Assembly (NCBI GenBank): GCA_011176545.1
Contig: DUEN01000022.1
Coordinates: forward strand, 1 to 63,702
Length of the DNA: 63,702 bases
Direction of reading: 5' to 3'
Origin: Caldilineae bacterium
Lineage (GTDB): Bacteria > Chloroflexota > Anaerolineae > DUEN01
Of the stretch, positions 1 through 9,670 are shown piece by piece. Below the pieces are notes generated by a model that was given only the letters and a program-made list of their open reading frames with translations, made no database searches and was not told the origin of the DNA. The stretch's first letter is position 1; the number at the start of each line of letters is the position of its first letter. The position numbers and the translations under genes were made by a program.

Positions 1-599
1 CGCTTGGAAGCCGGCCAGCGGAACTTAAACGGACGTCCTATCTTGATGTGTATGGGCGTGAGGCGACGTCGTTTGAAATTCTCATCAAAGGCCAGGGTCC
101 CGGTCACCGCCACGGGCACGATGATGGGATCATGCCGGCGGGCGAAGAAGACCACGCCTTCTTTTCCTCGCTGTAAGCCACCCGTGCGGCTACGCGTCCC
201 CTCCGGCGCGATGATCAGCGCCTGTCCCGCCGCCAGGAGCTGATCCGCCCAGCGCACGGCTGCCATATCCAGTGCGCCGCGATGGATAGGGATGACCTTG
301 TACCACTTCATGAGCTGTCCCACCACGGGCCACTCGAACGCCTCCGCCTTGCTGAGAGGCACCGCATATCTCGGGATGTTCGCCACCAGCACCACCGGAT
401 CAAGCCAGTGGACGTGATTCAGAATCAGGATCAGAGGCCCCTCCGGCGGGATGTTCTCCTTCCCCTCCACCTCCACCCGGACGAACAGCCATAGGAGGAA
501 ATGCAGCACAGGATCCCAGATGCGGCGCCCTAGAGGAATTCGGAAGGTCGATCGCTCAGCCCTTCCCTTAACCCGCTCATTACTTACCGTCGTGGTCAT
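1..599 (-). CDS. plsC: 1-acyl-sn-glycerol-3-phosphate acyltransferase, 3' end outside the window
   Basis: PlsC-type acyltransferase that acylates lysophosphatidic acid during phospholipid synthesis at the membrane. I translated it from the minus strand: the frame is open from an ATG at 599 to the window edge (199 codons visible). The catalytic NHVHWLD block is an HX4D motif (His62, Asp67) and an APEGTRS block (about 131-137) is the acyl-acceptor phosphate-binding motif. A hydrophobic stretch near residues 31-40 precedes them, as is usual. The start overlaps the 3' end of cmk by 20 nt, so the two are translationally coupled. The C-terminus is missing only because the window ends. Family assignment is firm; the exact acyl acceptor is inferred. 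Confidence 0.9.
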   Translation of the reverse strand, partial: MTTTVSNERVKGRAERSTFRIPLGRRIWDPVLHFLLWLFVRVEVEGKENIPPEGPLILILNHVHWLDPVVLVANIPRYAVPLSKAEAFEWPVVGQLMKWYKVIPIHRGALDMAAVRWADQLLAAGQALIIAPEGTRSRTGGLQRGKEGVVFFARRHDPIIVPVAVTGTLAFDENFKRRRLTPIHIKIGRPFKFRWPASK

Positions 600-1278
600 C
601 CGCCCCCTCCACCAGCTTTAACACATGCTTTAACACAGCATCCGCATCCATCGTCGTGGAATCGATCACGACCGCATCTGGGGCAGGACGCAGGGGTGCA
701 GTGGCCCGCCTGGAATCGATCTCGTCCCGGCGACGCATCGACTGCAACACCTCCTCATACGACGCGGACTGACCGCGGGCCATCATCTCCTTATAGCGCC
801 GCCGGGCCCGTTCCTCCAAGGAGGCATCCAGGTAGATCTTAAGGTCCGCGTTGGGCAACACGACGGTGCCGATGTCCCGCCCCACCATGACCACACGTCC
901 CCCGGCCGCGATGCGCCGCTGTTGGGAGAGCAGAGCAGCCCGCACACCTGGATAGGCCGACACGGGGGAAACCCAGGCGTCCACCTCCGGCTGACGCAGG
1001 TCCCACGTCACGTCCTCGCCATCTAGCAGCACGGTGTACTGTCGGCCGTCCGCCACCGTGGGCGGTACCACGTCGATATGCACCACCTCGGCCAGCCTGG
1101 TGACCGCGGCCTCATCGTTTGGGTCCACGCCGCGACGCAAGGCCGCCAACGTCACCGCCCGGTACATCACCCCGGTATCGAAATACAGATACCCCAACGC
1201 CTCGGCCAGCCGTTGCCCCAGCGTGCTCTTGCCCGAGGCGGCTGGGCCGTCGATCGCGATCACGGATGGACGCGCCAT
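580..1278 (-). CDS. cmk: Cytidylate kinase
   Basis: Phosphorylates CMP/dCMP to CDP/dCDP with ATP in the cytoplasm. The 232-aa protein has the P-loop GPAASGKST (residues 11-19), the nucleotide-binding DTGVMYRA block and the RDIGTVVLP block typical of bacterial Cmk; length fits the family. It lies 3 nt after the pseudouridine synthase gene and its 3' end overlaps plsC, so it is the middle gene of a minus-strand operon. A Cmk-PlsC neighbourhood is common in bacteria. Nothing unusual in the sequence. Confidence 0.96.
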   Translation of the reverse strand: MARPSVIAIDGPAASGKSTLGQRLAEALGYLYFDTGVMYRAVTLAALRRGVDPNDEAAVTRLAEVVHIDVVPPTVADGRQYTVLLDGEDVTWDLRQPEVDAWVSPVSAYPGVRAALLSQQRRIAAGGRVVMVGRDIGTVVLPNADLKIYLDASLEERARRRYKEMMARGQSASYEEVLQSMRRRDEIDSRRATAPLRPAPDAVVIDSTTMDADAVLKHVLKLVEGADDHDGK

Positions 1279-1281
1279 CGT

Positions 1282-2133
1282 CTACTTCTTCCTCCGTCGA
1301 GTGGTCGATGAGCGAGGGCGCGACCGCTCGCCGCCGGATCTGGCGGCGGAGCCCACCTTGCGTCCTCGAGATGCTGCCTGCAGCAGCCGCAACTCCCTGG
1401 CGGTCAGCGGGCGTGATTCGCCGGGAGGCAGGTTCCCCAGGCGCAACGGTCCCAGGCCGATGCGGATCAGCCGCAACACCGGATGGCCGACCGCGCTCAA
1501 CATGCGGCGGATCTCCCGCTTCTTTCCCTCCCGCAGGGTCATGCGCAGCCATGTCGTCGGTCCTTTCTCCTGAGGCATCGCCTCGCGCCACCATCGCGCC
1601 TTCAGCTCCCTGGGCCATCCCTGTACGACTTCCACCTGGGCGGGTGCGGTACGTCCCTCCTCCAGCTTCACCCCGCGCCGCAACCTCGTCAGCGTCCGCT
1701 GCTTCGGCTGCCCCCTGACGAGGACCAGATAGGTCTTGGACTGCTCATACCGGGGATGCATCAACTGGTTAGCCAGCTCGCCATCGTTGGTGAGAAGGAT
1801 TAACCCCTCGCTGGCCATATCCAGACGGCCGACGGGGAACAGCCGCACGTCCTCCTGTACCAGATCACCCAGGTCGGGGCGGCCGCGGGGATCCTTCATG
1901 ACGCTCAAATACCCCGCCGGCTTGTGCAATAAGATGTAGCGATACGGCTCACTCGGACGGATCCGCTCCCCATCGACCTCGATCCGATCGCGGGCCGGAT
2001 CGACCTTCACCCCCAGCTCCGTGACCACCTTCCCGTTCACGGAAACCCGGCCCTGTCGAATCAACTCCTCACAGGCCCGGCGAGAGCCAATCCCCGCGCT
2101 CGCCAGCACTTTCTGTAAACGTTCCTGAACCAT
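1282..2133 (-). CDS. rluB: 23S rRNA pseudouridine synthase, RluB/RsuA family
   Basis: Isomerises a specific uridine in rRNA to pseudouridine. An N-terminal S4 RNA-binding domain (RLQKVLASAGIGSRRACEEL, about residues 5-24) precedes the catalytic domain, whose GRLDMASEGL motif carries the catalytic Asp105. Further family blocks include REGKKREIRRML (about 202-213). The C-terminus ends in a basic low-complexity tail (RPRSSTTRRRKK), common for rRNA-binding enzymes. It precedes cmk by 3 nt in the same operon. RluB is the likeliest subfamily from length and gene order, but RsuA or RluE activity cannot be excluded from sequence alone. Confidence 0.9.
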   Translation of the reverse strand: MVQERLQKVLASAGIGSRRACEELIRQGRVSVNGKVVTELGVKVDPARDRIEVDGERIRPSEPYRYILLHKPAGYLSVMKDPRGRPDLGDLVQEDVRLFPVGRLDMASEGLILLTNDGELANQLMHPRYEQSKTYLVLVRGQPKQRTLTRLRRGVKLEEGRTAPAQVEVVQGWPRELKARWWREAMPQEKGPTTWLRMTLREGKKREIRRMLSAVGHPVLRLIRIGLGPLRLGNLPPGESRPLTARELRLLQAASRGRKVGSAARSGGERSRPRSSTTRRRKK

Positions 2134-2177
2134 TTCACGGCCCCCTGAAAAACCGCCGAGACGGTGTTACACTCATT

Positions 2178-3335
2178 TCACGGCTCCCGCCATGTCAAAG
2201 GAACTTCAGCGATCACTTGAGGGCCGACTCGGAAGATCGCCCGGCCGGCCGGGCTCCCCGGCGTCCCATCCCCCTCGATCACGTACACCATGCGAATCAG
2301 GGGCCATTGCCAGCGAGGAAGGAACACCTCGGGCGCCGATGCGGCAGCCAACTCCCTCACCCTGCCATCGGGCCATCGCACCCGGCTCAGGTCGTTACGA
2401 GGGAGCTCAAGCCGACGCCAGCCAAAATACGTGAAGTAGTGATCGAGCAAAGCCCGACTGTCCGCGTAACGGTCGTTACTCCCCAAGACCACCGAGATCG
2501 CCCGGTGTCCTTCGCGCGTGGCCGAGGCCACCAGACACTGTCCGGCCGCGTCCGTCGTCCCTGTCTTCACCCCATCAGCGCCCGGATAGGTGGTCAGCAG
2601 CTCGTTACGATTGATCAGGAGGCGGCCTGCGACCTCCTTCCGGGGCGTCGCCACGATGCGGGCAAACAGGGGCTGGGCCAGCCCTTCTCGCGCGATGGCT
2701 AGCAGATCGGCCGCGCTGGCCACATGTCCAGGGGCGTCCAACCCATGGGGATTGACGAAATGGGTATGTTTCAGGCCCATCTCGGCCGCCCGGCGATTCA
2801 TCAGCTCCACGAAGGCCTCCGGCGATCCCGCCACGTGATAGGCCAGGGCCATGGCGGCGTCGTTGCCCGAGACCATCAGCAAGCCATACAGCAGATCCTG
2901 CACCGTGAGCTGCTCGCCAGCGCGCAGCCCCATGCTCGCGTTGCCTATGAGGGCCTCGGCGGGCACGATCACTATCTCGTCTGGCCGCGCCCGTTCCAGC
3001 GTGACCAACGCGGTCATCATCTTGGTCGTGCTCGCCGGAGGCAGCGGCTGGTCGGCATTATGCTGAAGCAGGATCTCGCCCGTCTCCCCGTCGGCCAACA
3101 ACGCCGCCCGGGCGGACAGGGGCGGCATTCTCCAGGTGGCCGCCAACAGGCGCACCTGATCGGGATACAGCCGCCAGGCCGGAGGGGTCCCCCCGCTGGT
3201 CAGGACAGGTGGCCCAAAGCCGACCAGGGCCCACGCTAAGCAAAGGATCAGCCAGACCAGCAGGCGGCTGCCTTGACGCCGCACCCCAGCGGCGGTAAAA
3301 TGCATCTGAAAGCGCGAACGGGAGGATTGGCTCAT
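2178..3335 (-). CDS. D-alanyl-D-alanine carboxypeptidase (penicillin-binding protein 5/6-like)
   Basis: Peptidase S11 family enzyme that trims the terminal D-Ala from peptidoglycan pentapeptides outside the membrane. All three active-site motifs are present: SxxK as STTK (Ser102, Lys105), SGN (156-158) and KTG (257-259). A hydrophobic N-terminal segment (about residues 24-40) is a signal or anchor. The start is uncertain. The ATG at 3335 overlaps the fmdB start head-on in one CATG, while an internal ATG at 3305 still leaves a complete signal segment; neither has a clear ribosome site. A C-terminal beta domain follows residue 320, as in DacA/DacF. It lies upstream of the rluB-cmk-plsC group, separated by about 44 nt. 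Confidence 0.92.
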   Translation of the reverse strand: MSQSSRSRFQMHFTAAGVRRQGSRLLVWLILCLAWALVGFGPPVLTSGGTPPAWRLYPDQVRLLAATWRMPPLSARAALLADGETGEILLQHNADQPLPPASTTKMMTALVTLERARPDEIVIVPAEALIGNASMGLRAGEQLTVQDLLYGLLMVSGNDAAMALAYHVAGSPEAFVELMNRRAAEMGLKHTHFVNPHGLDAPGHVASAADLLAIAREGLAQPLFARIVATPRKEVAGRLLINRNELLTTYPGADGVKTGTTDAAGQCLVASATREGHRAISVVLGSNDRYADSRALLDHYFTYFGWRRLELPRNDLSRVRWPDGRVRELAAASAPEVFLPRWQWPLIRMVYVIEGDGTPGSPAGRAIFRVGPQVIAEVPLTWREP

Positions 3336-3573
3336 GCCGATGTATGAGTATTACTGCACGGAGTGTCAAGCAACGTTTGAAATGTTACGGCCGTTCAGCC
3401 AGGCCGATGAACCTGTCGAGTGTCCTTCATGTCATGGAGTTACAACACAGCGACTTATCTCTCGATTCGCTGCGATCAGCCAGGATGGAGGGGGAACTCG
3501 AATGATCGCCGGGTCAAGTAACGGCTGCAGCGCGTGCAGCTCACATGCCTGCAGCACATGCGGTGTTCGCTGA
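3334..3573 (+). CDS. FmdB-family zinc ribbon protein
   Basis: Small putative regulatory protein of the FmdB/CxxC_CxxC_SSSS family; molecular role unknown in general. Residues 8-11 (CTEC) and 30-33 (CPSC) form a four-cysteine zinc ribbon, and the N-terminus MPMYEYYC is typical, which supports the ATG at 3334. A GGGAGG ribosome site lies about 8 nt upstream. The C-terminal tail has five further cysteines (CSACSSHACSTC), which may bind a second metal or be redox-active. A strong intrinsic terminator follows within 40 nt, so this is a single-gene transcript. Confidence 0.88.
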   Translation: MPMYEYYCTECQATFEMLRPFSQADEPVECPSCHGVTTQRLISRFAAISQDGGGTRMIAGSSNGCSACSSHACSTCGVR

Positions 3574-3612
3574 CAGCCCCTCCATACAGGGTTGGCCTCC
3601 GTTAGCAAGAGA

Positions 3613-3650
3613 GACGGTCACGGGAGCGCTCCCGTGACCGTCTTGTTTTC
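3613..3650 (+). terminator. Intrinsic terminator after fmdB
   Basis: A perfect 30-nt palindrome (arms GACGGTCACGGGAGC and its complement, 3613-3642) is followed by TTGTTTTC. It is plus-oriented: the opposite side has no T-run. Confidence 0.9.
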
Positions 3651-3682
3651 TACCTTAAAGCCCACCGCGAGCCGCCATGCAC

Positions 3683-4234
3683 TCAGTCCGATGTCACCTG
3701 GTCCACCGTAGGTGTCGGCCTGATCGTGATCTCGAACACCTGCCCGTTGTCGATCAGGCCCGCCTCCCCCGGGACGCTCTGAATCTGGACCTCCAGGATA
3801 TAACGCATGCGTAAGGGAACGGCCGTCATCCGATCAAAGGGCACGACAACGATCTCACCCGGAGAGATCGTGTCGAGGAGCGCGGTGGACTCGGCGAGAA
3901 GGATGCGGTCACCGGGGGGCGCGTCGCCATCGAACAAGCGCGCCACGATCGGGACCTGCCGCTCCACATTGTGGCCGTTATTCTGCACGGCCACAATTAA
4001 GGTCACACCTCGCCCAATGGCCCATTCCAGGTGATCCAGTGGGGGGTCGAAGTCAATGGCCACGAGGGTGAGGTCGTGAGGCGTGGCCTGTCGCGTTGCG
4101 GTGGCCTGCCATGCGTTCGTGATGGTAGGGCGCGAAGTTACCTGGACATCGGACTGGCACCCTACGATCAGCAAAGCTACGGCGGCCAGGAAAACCCACT
4201 TGCGCCGTATAGGGACCTTCTTTTGACGTTTCAT
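3683..4234 (-). CDS. Lipoprotein with a CARDB-like beta domain, function unknown
   Basis: Predicted secreted lipoprotein of 183 aa. From the ATG at 4234 the protein begins with a basic stretch, a hydrophobic core and the lipobox LIVGC, so lipid attachment at that Cys is expected. An ATG at 4291 would add 19 residues ahead of the signal and is less likely. The mature part contains one beta-rich region (roughly residues 55-165) resembling CARDB/alpha-sandalin-like adhesion modules, with blocks such as VAVQNNGHN and ISPGEIVVVPF. No catalytic motif is visible. It sits tail-to-tail with fmdB and upstream of, but separate from, the UroD-1 gene. The domain name is tentative. Confidence 0.7.
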   Translation of the reverse strand: MKRQKKVPIRRKWVFLAAVALLIVGCQSDVQVTSRPTITNAWQATATRQATPHDLTLVAIDFDPPLDHLEWAIGRGVTLIVAVQNNGHNVERQVPIVARLFDGDAPPGDRILLAESTALLDTISPGEIVVVPFDRMTAVPLRMRYILEVQIQSVPGEAGLIDNGQVFEITIRPTPTVDQVTSD

Positions 4235-4297
4235 ACGCGCGGCATGATACTGTACCACTGCCGGTTTGTCAAATAAACCCGATGGGCGCATCCCCCC

Positions 4298-5539
4298 TCA
4301 ATACCGCCCGAATTCGTACGCAGCCTCTAGCATGGCCACGACGTTCTCTGGCGGCACGTCCGCCATCACGTTATGCACCTGGTTCCACACGTATCCTCCA
4401 CCGGGCATGAAGATCTCCAGCCGGCGACGCACGTCGTCCCGCACCTCTTGGGGCGTGCCGTGGGGCAGGATATGTTGCGTGTCGCAGCCTCCGCCCCAAA
4501 AGGTGAGGTCCCGCCCGAACTCCCGCTTGAGCTTCTCGGGTTCCATGCCCTGGGCACTAGTCTGAACCGGGTTGAGGATCTCCACCCCGGCCTCGATCAG
4601 ATCCGGGATCAGCTCGTAGATGCCGCCGCAGGAGTGGAGAAAGATGTGAGCCCCGCTTAGCTGCTTGGCATACTCATACAGCCGCTTGTGGCGCGGCAGG
4701 AACAGTTCACGATATGTCTCCGGCGACATCTGCGGCCCGATCTGCATGCCCAGATCGTCGCCGACGACCAGGATCTGCACGTACCCCCGCACTTTGGGCA
4801 GCAGGTGGCTCAACATCTCCATGTGCACTTCCGTGAGGCGGTCCAGGAACCGCGCCAGCTTGCGTTTCTCGGCCGCCATATAGATATAGGTGTTCTCCAT
4901 GCCGAAGAGCCACTGGCACCACTCGAACAGGTTGCAGCCGACGGAGAGGGAGATGGCATAGTCCGTCGTCTCGTAGAGACGGCGGGCTATCCGGCCGATC
5001 TCCTCCAGCCGTTCGTCGGTGAGGGGCTGATCGAACGGCGGGGCGGGCAACGCGGCCCAGATCACCTGGTTCATCTTCTCTTCCAGCGGCTCGTAGTTGT
5101 TGAGGCCGTCGGGGCCAGCCAATGGCCAGTACGCCTGGTCGATGTACAGCGAGCCCTTAGGCTGCCTGCCGATGATCGTGCCCGAGGCATCTCGGATGAT
5201 CAGATCGCCATCTTGATGTTCCGGTTGGAACCACTTGGGCACGGCCGCGGGCGAACCATCGGGCAGCGTCCATGACCTCCAGTGCTCCGGGCCGGTAAAC
5301 GCCCGCCCCAGATCGATCACGTCCACGTGAAAGCGGTCCAGGAACCAGTCCTCGGGCTGGGCCAGCTGCTGGATCAGATCATACATGAAGGTCGGCCCCT
5401 CATCGACGCCAAGATACTGCTTAAGCCGGTTGTAGGCGATGGCCATGAGGCCGGTGGAGCGCATGGATCCCTGGTCGATGGGGACGCGATCCGGCTCCTT
5501 GTGAGCGATCGCTGCCAGAACCCGTTCTCTGGCGTTCAT
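4298..5539 (-). CDS. Uroporphyrinogen decarboxylase-fold methyltransferase-like protein (UroD-1)
   Basis: Member of the URO-D superfamily, which includes HemE and the MtaA/MtbA/CmuA corrinoid methyltransferases. At 413 aa it starts with the usual RERVLAAIAHKEPDRVP block. It has a complete candidate zinc site of the methyltransferase type: His302-x-Cys304 (LHSCGG) and Cys352 (WGGGCDTQ). That H-x-C...C pattern is known from MtaA-type enzymes and is not a HemE feature, so methyl transfer is a better guess than porphyrin decarboxylation. No corrinoid protein gene is adjacent. Two other URO-D relatives in the window (24404 and 61382) lack parts of this site. Substrate unknown. Confidence 0.85.
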   Translation of the reverse strand: MNARERVLAAIAHKEPDRVPIDQGSMRSTGLMAIAYNRLKQYLGVDEGPTFMYDLIQQLAQPEDWFLDRFHVDVIDLGRAFTGPEHWRSWTLPDGSPAAVPKWFQPEHQDGDLIIRDASGTIIGRQPKGSLYIDQAYWPLAGPDGLNNYEPLEEKMNQVIWAALPAPPFDQPLTDERLEEIGRIARRLYETTDYAISLSVGCNLFEWCQWLFGMENTYIYMAAEKRKLARFLDRLTEVHMEMLSHLLPKVRGYVQILVVGDDLGMQIGPQMSPETYRELFLPRHKRLYEYAKQLSGAHIFLHSCGGIYELIPDLIEAGVEILNPVQTSAQGMEPEKLKREFGRDLTFWGGGCDTQHILPHGTPQEVRDDVRRRLEIFMPGGGYVWNQVHNVMADVPPENVVAMLEAAYEFGRY

Positions 5540-5726
5540 GTTTCTCCTCCTCCCTTCGTTGGAATAGCCAATACAATCCTCTTGTACCTCCCGGAGAGGC
5601 GAAGTGAAGACATTTTACCACACGACCATCGCGAGGGAGATATCCTAGGGTTCACCACCAACACGTCCCGCCCTTTGGCGGTCCCGGATAGCCGTGCTAC
5701 AATGATCCAGCGGCAAAGGAACATGA

Positions 5727-5995
5727 AGGAACCGCGAAGGACGCAAAGAGCGCCAAGGTTTTAAAAAAGAATGTAGGAGCGCACGGCCGTGTGCCCTGCG
5801 AGAGGATGCGTTGCTTACGTTTGCGGCTCGGCGCCGCATGAATGACGGCACCCGGGAGCCTTTTCCTAGGCGGCGGGATTTATCCGCCGCCGACTGCATG
5901 TCGGCAGAAGCATCAACACGCATGAGGGAGACCTTCTGATGTCAGATGGGATCTTTTTTGATTCCCTTTGCGTCCTTTGTGCTCTTTGCAGTTAG
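5727..5995. repeat. MITE-like repeat element with inverted ends, inside a 550-bp gene-free stretch
   Basis: The stretch 5540-6092 has no gene. It holds an element whose left end (about 5727-5770, core GACGCAAAGAGCGCC then TTTTAAAAAAGA) recurs inverted at the right end (about 5948-5995, core GACGCAAAGG then AAAAAAGA in reverse complement). Between them lie several small palindromes: a degenerate GTAGGAGCG...GCCCTGC unit (5772-5800), TGCGGC/GCCGCA (5821-5837) and GGCGGCGGGAT/ATCCGCCGCC (5868-5890). No transposase is encoded. The inverted ends match shorter copies at 20943, 41703 and 44114. Confidence 0.65.
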
Positions 5996-6092
5996 AGATA
6001 GTAAGTCGTCCAAAGTCTTATGAACGAAGGCGGATCAAATTTTCCCCCGAGAGGTCGTCCGTTCTCGTGGTGTATTTTATTGAAGGAGGCGG

Positions 6093-7240
6093 GTGTTGAA
6101 GCTGCATGAGTATCAGTCAAAGCGCATCTTCGCTCAGCACGGGATCCCTATCCCGCGCGGCGAGGTGGCGGTAACCCCGGCTGAGGCGCGCGATATCGCC
6201 GCCCGGCTGGGCACCCCCGTCATCATCAAGGCCCAGGTCCTGGTGGGAGGACGCGGGAAGGCAGGGGGCATCATCCCGGCCGACACCCCCAACGACGCCG
6301 AGCTGGCGGCCGCGCGGATTTTATGTACCTTTCTGAAAGGGTTGCTCGTCCGAAGGGTGTTGGTGGAAGAAGCTATTCACGTACAGGATGAAATATATCT
6401 AGGGATCACGCTGGATCGAGCCCGACGACGCGTCGTCATGATCGCCTCCGCGGCCGGGGGCATCGATATCGAAGAGGTCGCCCGCGAGACCCCCGAAAAG
6501 ATCGTGCGTGCAGTGATCGATCCCTTCCTGGGGCTGAGGGAGTACCAGGCCCGCTCCCTGGCCTATAGCATCGGATTGCAGCGAGAGATGGTCCGTGACT
6601 TCGCGAGCATCGCGATGGCTCTCTATCAAACCTACATCACGTGCGATGCCTCGCTGGCGGAGATCAACCCCCTGGCCATCACGGAAGGGGGGAGATTGAT
6701 CGCCGTGGATGGCAAGATGGTCATCGATGATAACGCGCTCTTTCGACATCCCGACCTGGCGGAACTGCGCGATCCGGACGATGAGACGCCCGAGGAGCGA
6801 GAGGCTCGACTGTATGGGCTGAGCTACGTGAAGCTCGACGGGGAGATCGGCTGTATGGTGAACGGCGCCGGGCTGGCCATGGCGACGATGGATCTCACGG
6901 AGTTGTATGGTGGGTCCCCGGCCAACTTCCTGGATATCGGCGGGGGAGCCCAGGCGGATAAGGTCGCCGCGGCCTTGCGCATCATCCTATCCGACCCCAA
7001 CGTTAAGGCCGTGCTCGTCAACATCTTCGGAGGCATCACCCGGTGTGACGAGGTCGCTCACGGGATCCTGGAGGCGATCGAGGAGATCGGTGGCATCAAG
7101 GTCCCCATGGTGGTGCGGCTGGTCGGCACCAATGAAGAGGAAGGGCGACGCATCCTGTCCGACGCGCAGCTGATCACGGCGACGTCCCTGCCTGAGGCGG
7201 CTCAGAAAGCCGTCGCAGCGGCCCAGGGGGAGGTAGTGGT

Positions 7241-7244
<4 letters not shown>
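6093..7244 (+). CDS. sucC: Succinate-CoA ligase [ADP-forming], beta subunit
   Basis: Beta subunit of the TCA-cycle enzyme that couples succinyl-CoA cleavage to nucleotide triphosphate formation. The 383-aa protein has the N-terminal ATP-grasp region ([30 protein letters not shown]) and the C-terminal CoA-ligase domain ([22 protein letters not shown]). The start is GTG 6093 or TTG 6096. The AAGGAGG at 6083-6089 is better spaced for TTG, and the resulting MKLHEYQ matches family N-termini. The gene overlaps sucD by 4 nt (ATGA), so the subunits are translationally coupled. Confidence 0.96.
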
Positions 7245-8107
<863 letters not shown>

Positions 8108-9670
8108 ATGAACAAAGCCGTCGTTATCCCGGATCGCTGGGCTGATCGCGATACGCTGGCATACGAGGTGCTGAGCTTCGCCGCGTCGCAACGTCACCAC
8201 GTCTGGCTGGTGGGCGGCGCGGTGCGGGATCGCCTGCTCCGACGTAAGACGAACGATCTGGATCTGGTGGTCGAAAAGGAGGCCGCCGCGCTGGCCCGGT
8301 CCATCGCTGACCGGTTTAACGGCGCGTTTTACCTGCTGGACGCCGATCGGGACTATGGTCGCGCCCTACTCCATGAGGCCGGAGGCGCTCGTCCACTGAT
8401 CGTGGATGTGACACCAATCCAGGGGCAGACCCTGGAGGAGGATCTGCGCCACCGGGATTTCACGATCAATGCCTTGGCGGTCCGCCTCCGCTTCGACGGC
8501 TCCGGCGACCTAGTGGATCCCCTGGGGGGCATGGACGACCTGCGACAGGGTGTGCTCCGCTTGGTATCTAACGAGGCGCTGCAGGCGGATCCCATTCGCC
8601 TGCTGCGGGCCCCCCGCCTGGCCGGGGAGCTGGACTTTCGCATCGCCCCGGAGACCATACGAGCGATTCGCGAATCAGCCGGGTTATTGGCCGAAGCCTC
8701 CGCCGAGCGCGTGCGCGACGAACTGTGGCGCATGTTGGGGCGACCGGGATGCGCGCGGGCGATACGGGTCCTGGAACGCCTGGGGCTGCTGGCCGTCGCC
8801 CTGCCGGAGGCGGGCGCGCTGGTCGGGTTAGAACAGGGGCCACCACATCACTGGAACGTGTTCGAACACACGGTGCAGACGATGCAGGCGACGGACCGAT
8901 TGTTGGCGTTACTCATCGGCCGCGATCGGACGCGGGACACCGTCGAGGCCGTGATGTGGGAACACCTCTCCCCCTATGAGAGGCCGCTACGCGAACACCT
9001 GTTACAGACGATCCGCGGCGGGCGCAATCGCGCTGGGTGGCTACGCTGGCTGGCCCTGACCCATGACTGGGGGAAAGCCGTCACGCGGACGGAAGAGGAG
9101 GACGGCCGCGTCCGCTTCCTGAGACACGATCGGGAGGGCAGCCATCTCGTATGGGAGCGGCTGATCGCGCTGCGCTTCAGCCGCGATGAGGCGCGGCATC
9201 TGAGCCGCATGGTGCGATATCACATGCGTCCGCTGTTTCTCACCCGGAAGGATCGGACGCCTACACCTCGGGCGATATATCGCTTCTTCAGAGATGTGGG
9301 AGACACAGGATTGGAGCTCCTGCTGTTAGGGATAGCGGACCATCGAGCCACCTATGGGCCCGAGCTTCACCTGGAGGATTGGCGAGATCACGTGGAACGC
9401 ACGGTGAAGTTGATCGGCGATTGGCTGGATCGGCGTGAACAGGTGGTCCCCCCTCCCCTCGTGGACGGGGACACGCTCATCGAGGCGCTGGGGCTCTCGC
9501 CGGGGCCGGAGATCGGGCAGTTGTTGGAAGCGATCCGCGAGGCCCAGGCGGCGGGGGAGGTGCGGGATAGAGAGGAGGCGCTGGCCCTGGCGCGTCGCCT
9601 GCACGAAGAACACCAACGACAGAGGGCAGAAGGCGATGCAGATTCGAGCAGCGGCGGCGAAGGTGGCTAA
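8108..9670 (+). CDS. CCA-adding enzyme / poly(A) polymerase family protein with HD domain
   Basis: Class II nucleotidyltransferase that adds CCA to tRNA 3' ends or poly(A) to RNA. The head domain has LVGGAVRDRLL (about residues 34-44) and the catalytic DLDLVV (about 51-56), followed by the RHRDFTINAL block. A C-terminal HD domain is visible (HHWNVFEHT, LTHDWGKAVT, then MVRYHMRP). At 520 aa it is long because of the HD part. It begins immediately after sucD and its 3' end overlaps the phosphatase gene by 35 nt. CCA-adding and poly(A) activities cannot be separated from the sequence alone. Confidence 0.9.
   Translation: MNKAVVIPDRWADRDTLAYEVLSFAASQRHHVWLVGGAVRDRLLRRKTNDLDLVVEKEAAALARSIADRFNGAFYLLDADRDYGRALLHEAGGARPLIVDVTPIQGQTLEEDLRHRDFTINALAVRLRFDGSGDLVDPLGGMDDLRQGVLRLVSNEALQADPIRLLRAPRLAGELDFRIAPETIRAIRESAGLLAEASAERVRDELWRMLGRPGCARAIRVLERLGLLAVALPEAGALVGLEQGPPHHWNVFEHTVQTMQATDRLLALLIGRDRTRDTVEAVMWEHLSPYERPLREHLLQTIRGGRNRAGWLRWLALTHDWGKAVTRTEEEDGRVRFLRHDREGSHLVWERLIALRFSRDEARHLSRMVRYHMRPLFLTRKDRTPTPRAIYRFFRDVGDTGLELLLLGIADHRATYGPELHLEDWRDHVERTVKLIGDWLDRREQVVPPPLVDGDTLIEALGLSPGPEIGQLLEAIREAQAAGEVRDREEALALARRLHEEHQRQRAEGDADSSSGGEGG

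Noticed and set aside
5540-6092. Small ORFs in the intergenic repeat region
   Set aside because: They are made of palindromic repeat sequence and lack ribosome sites.
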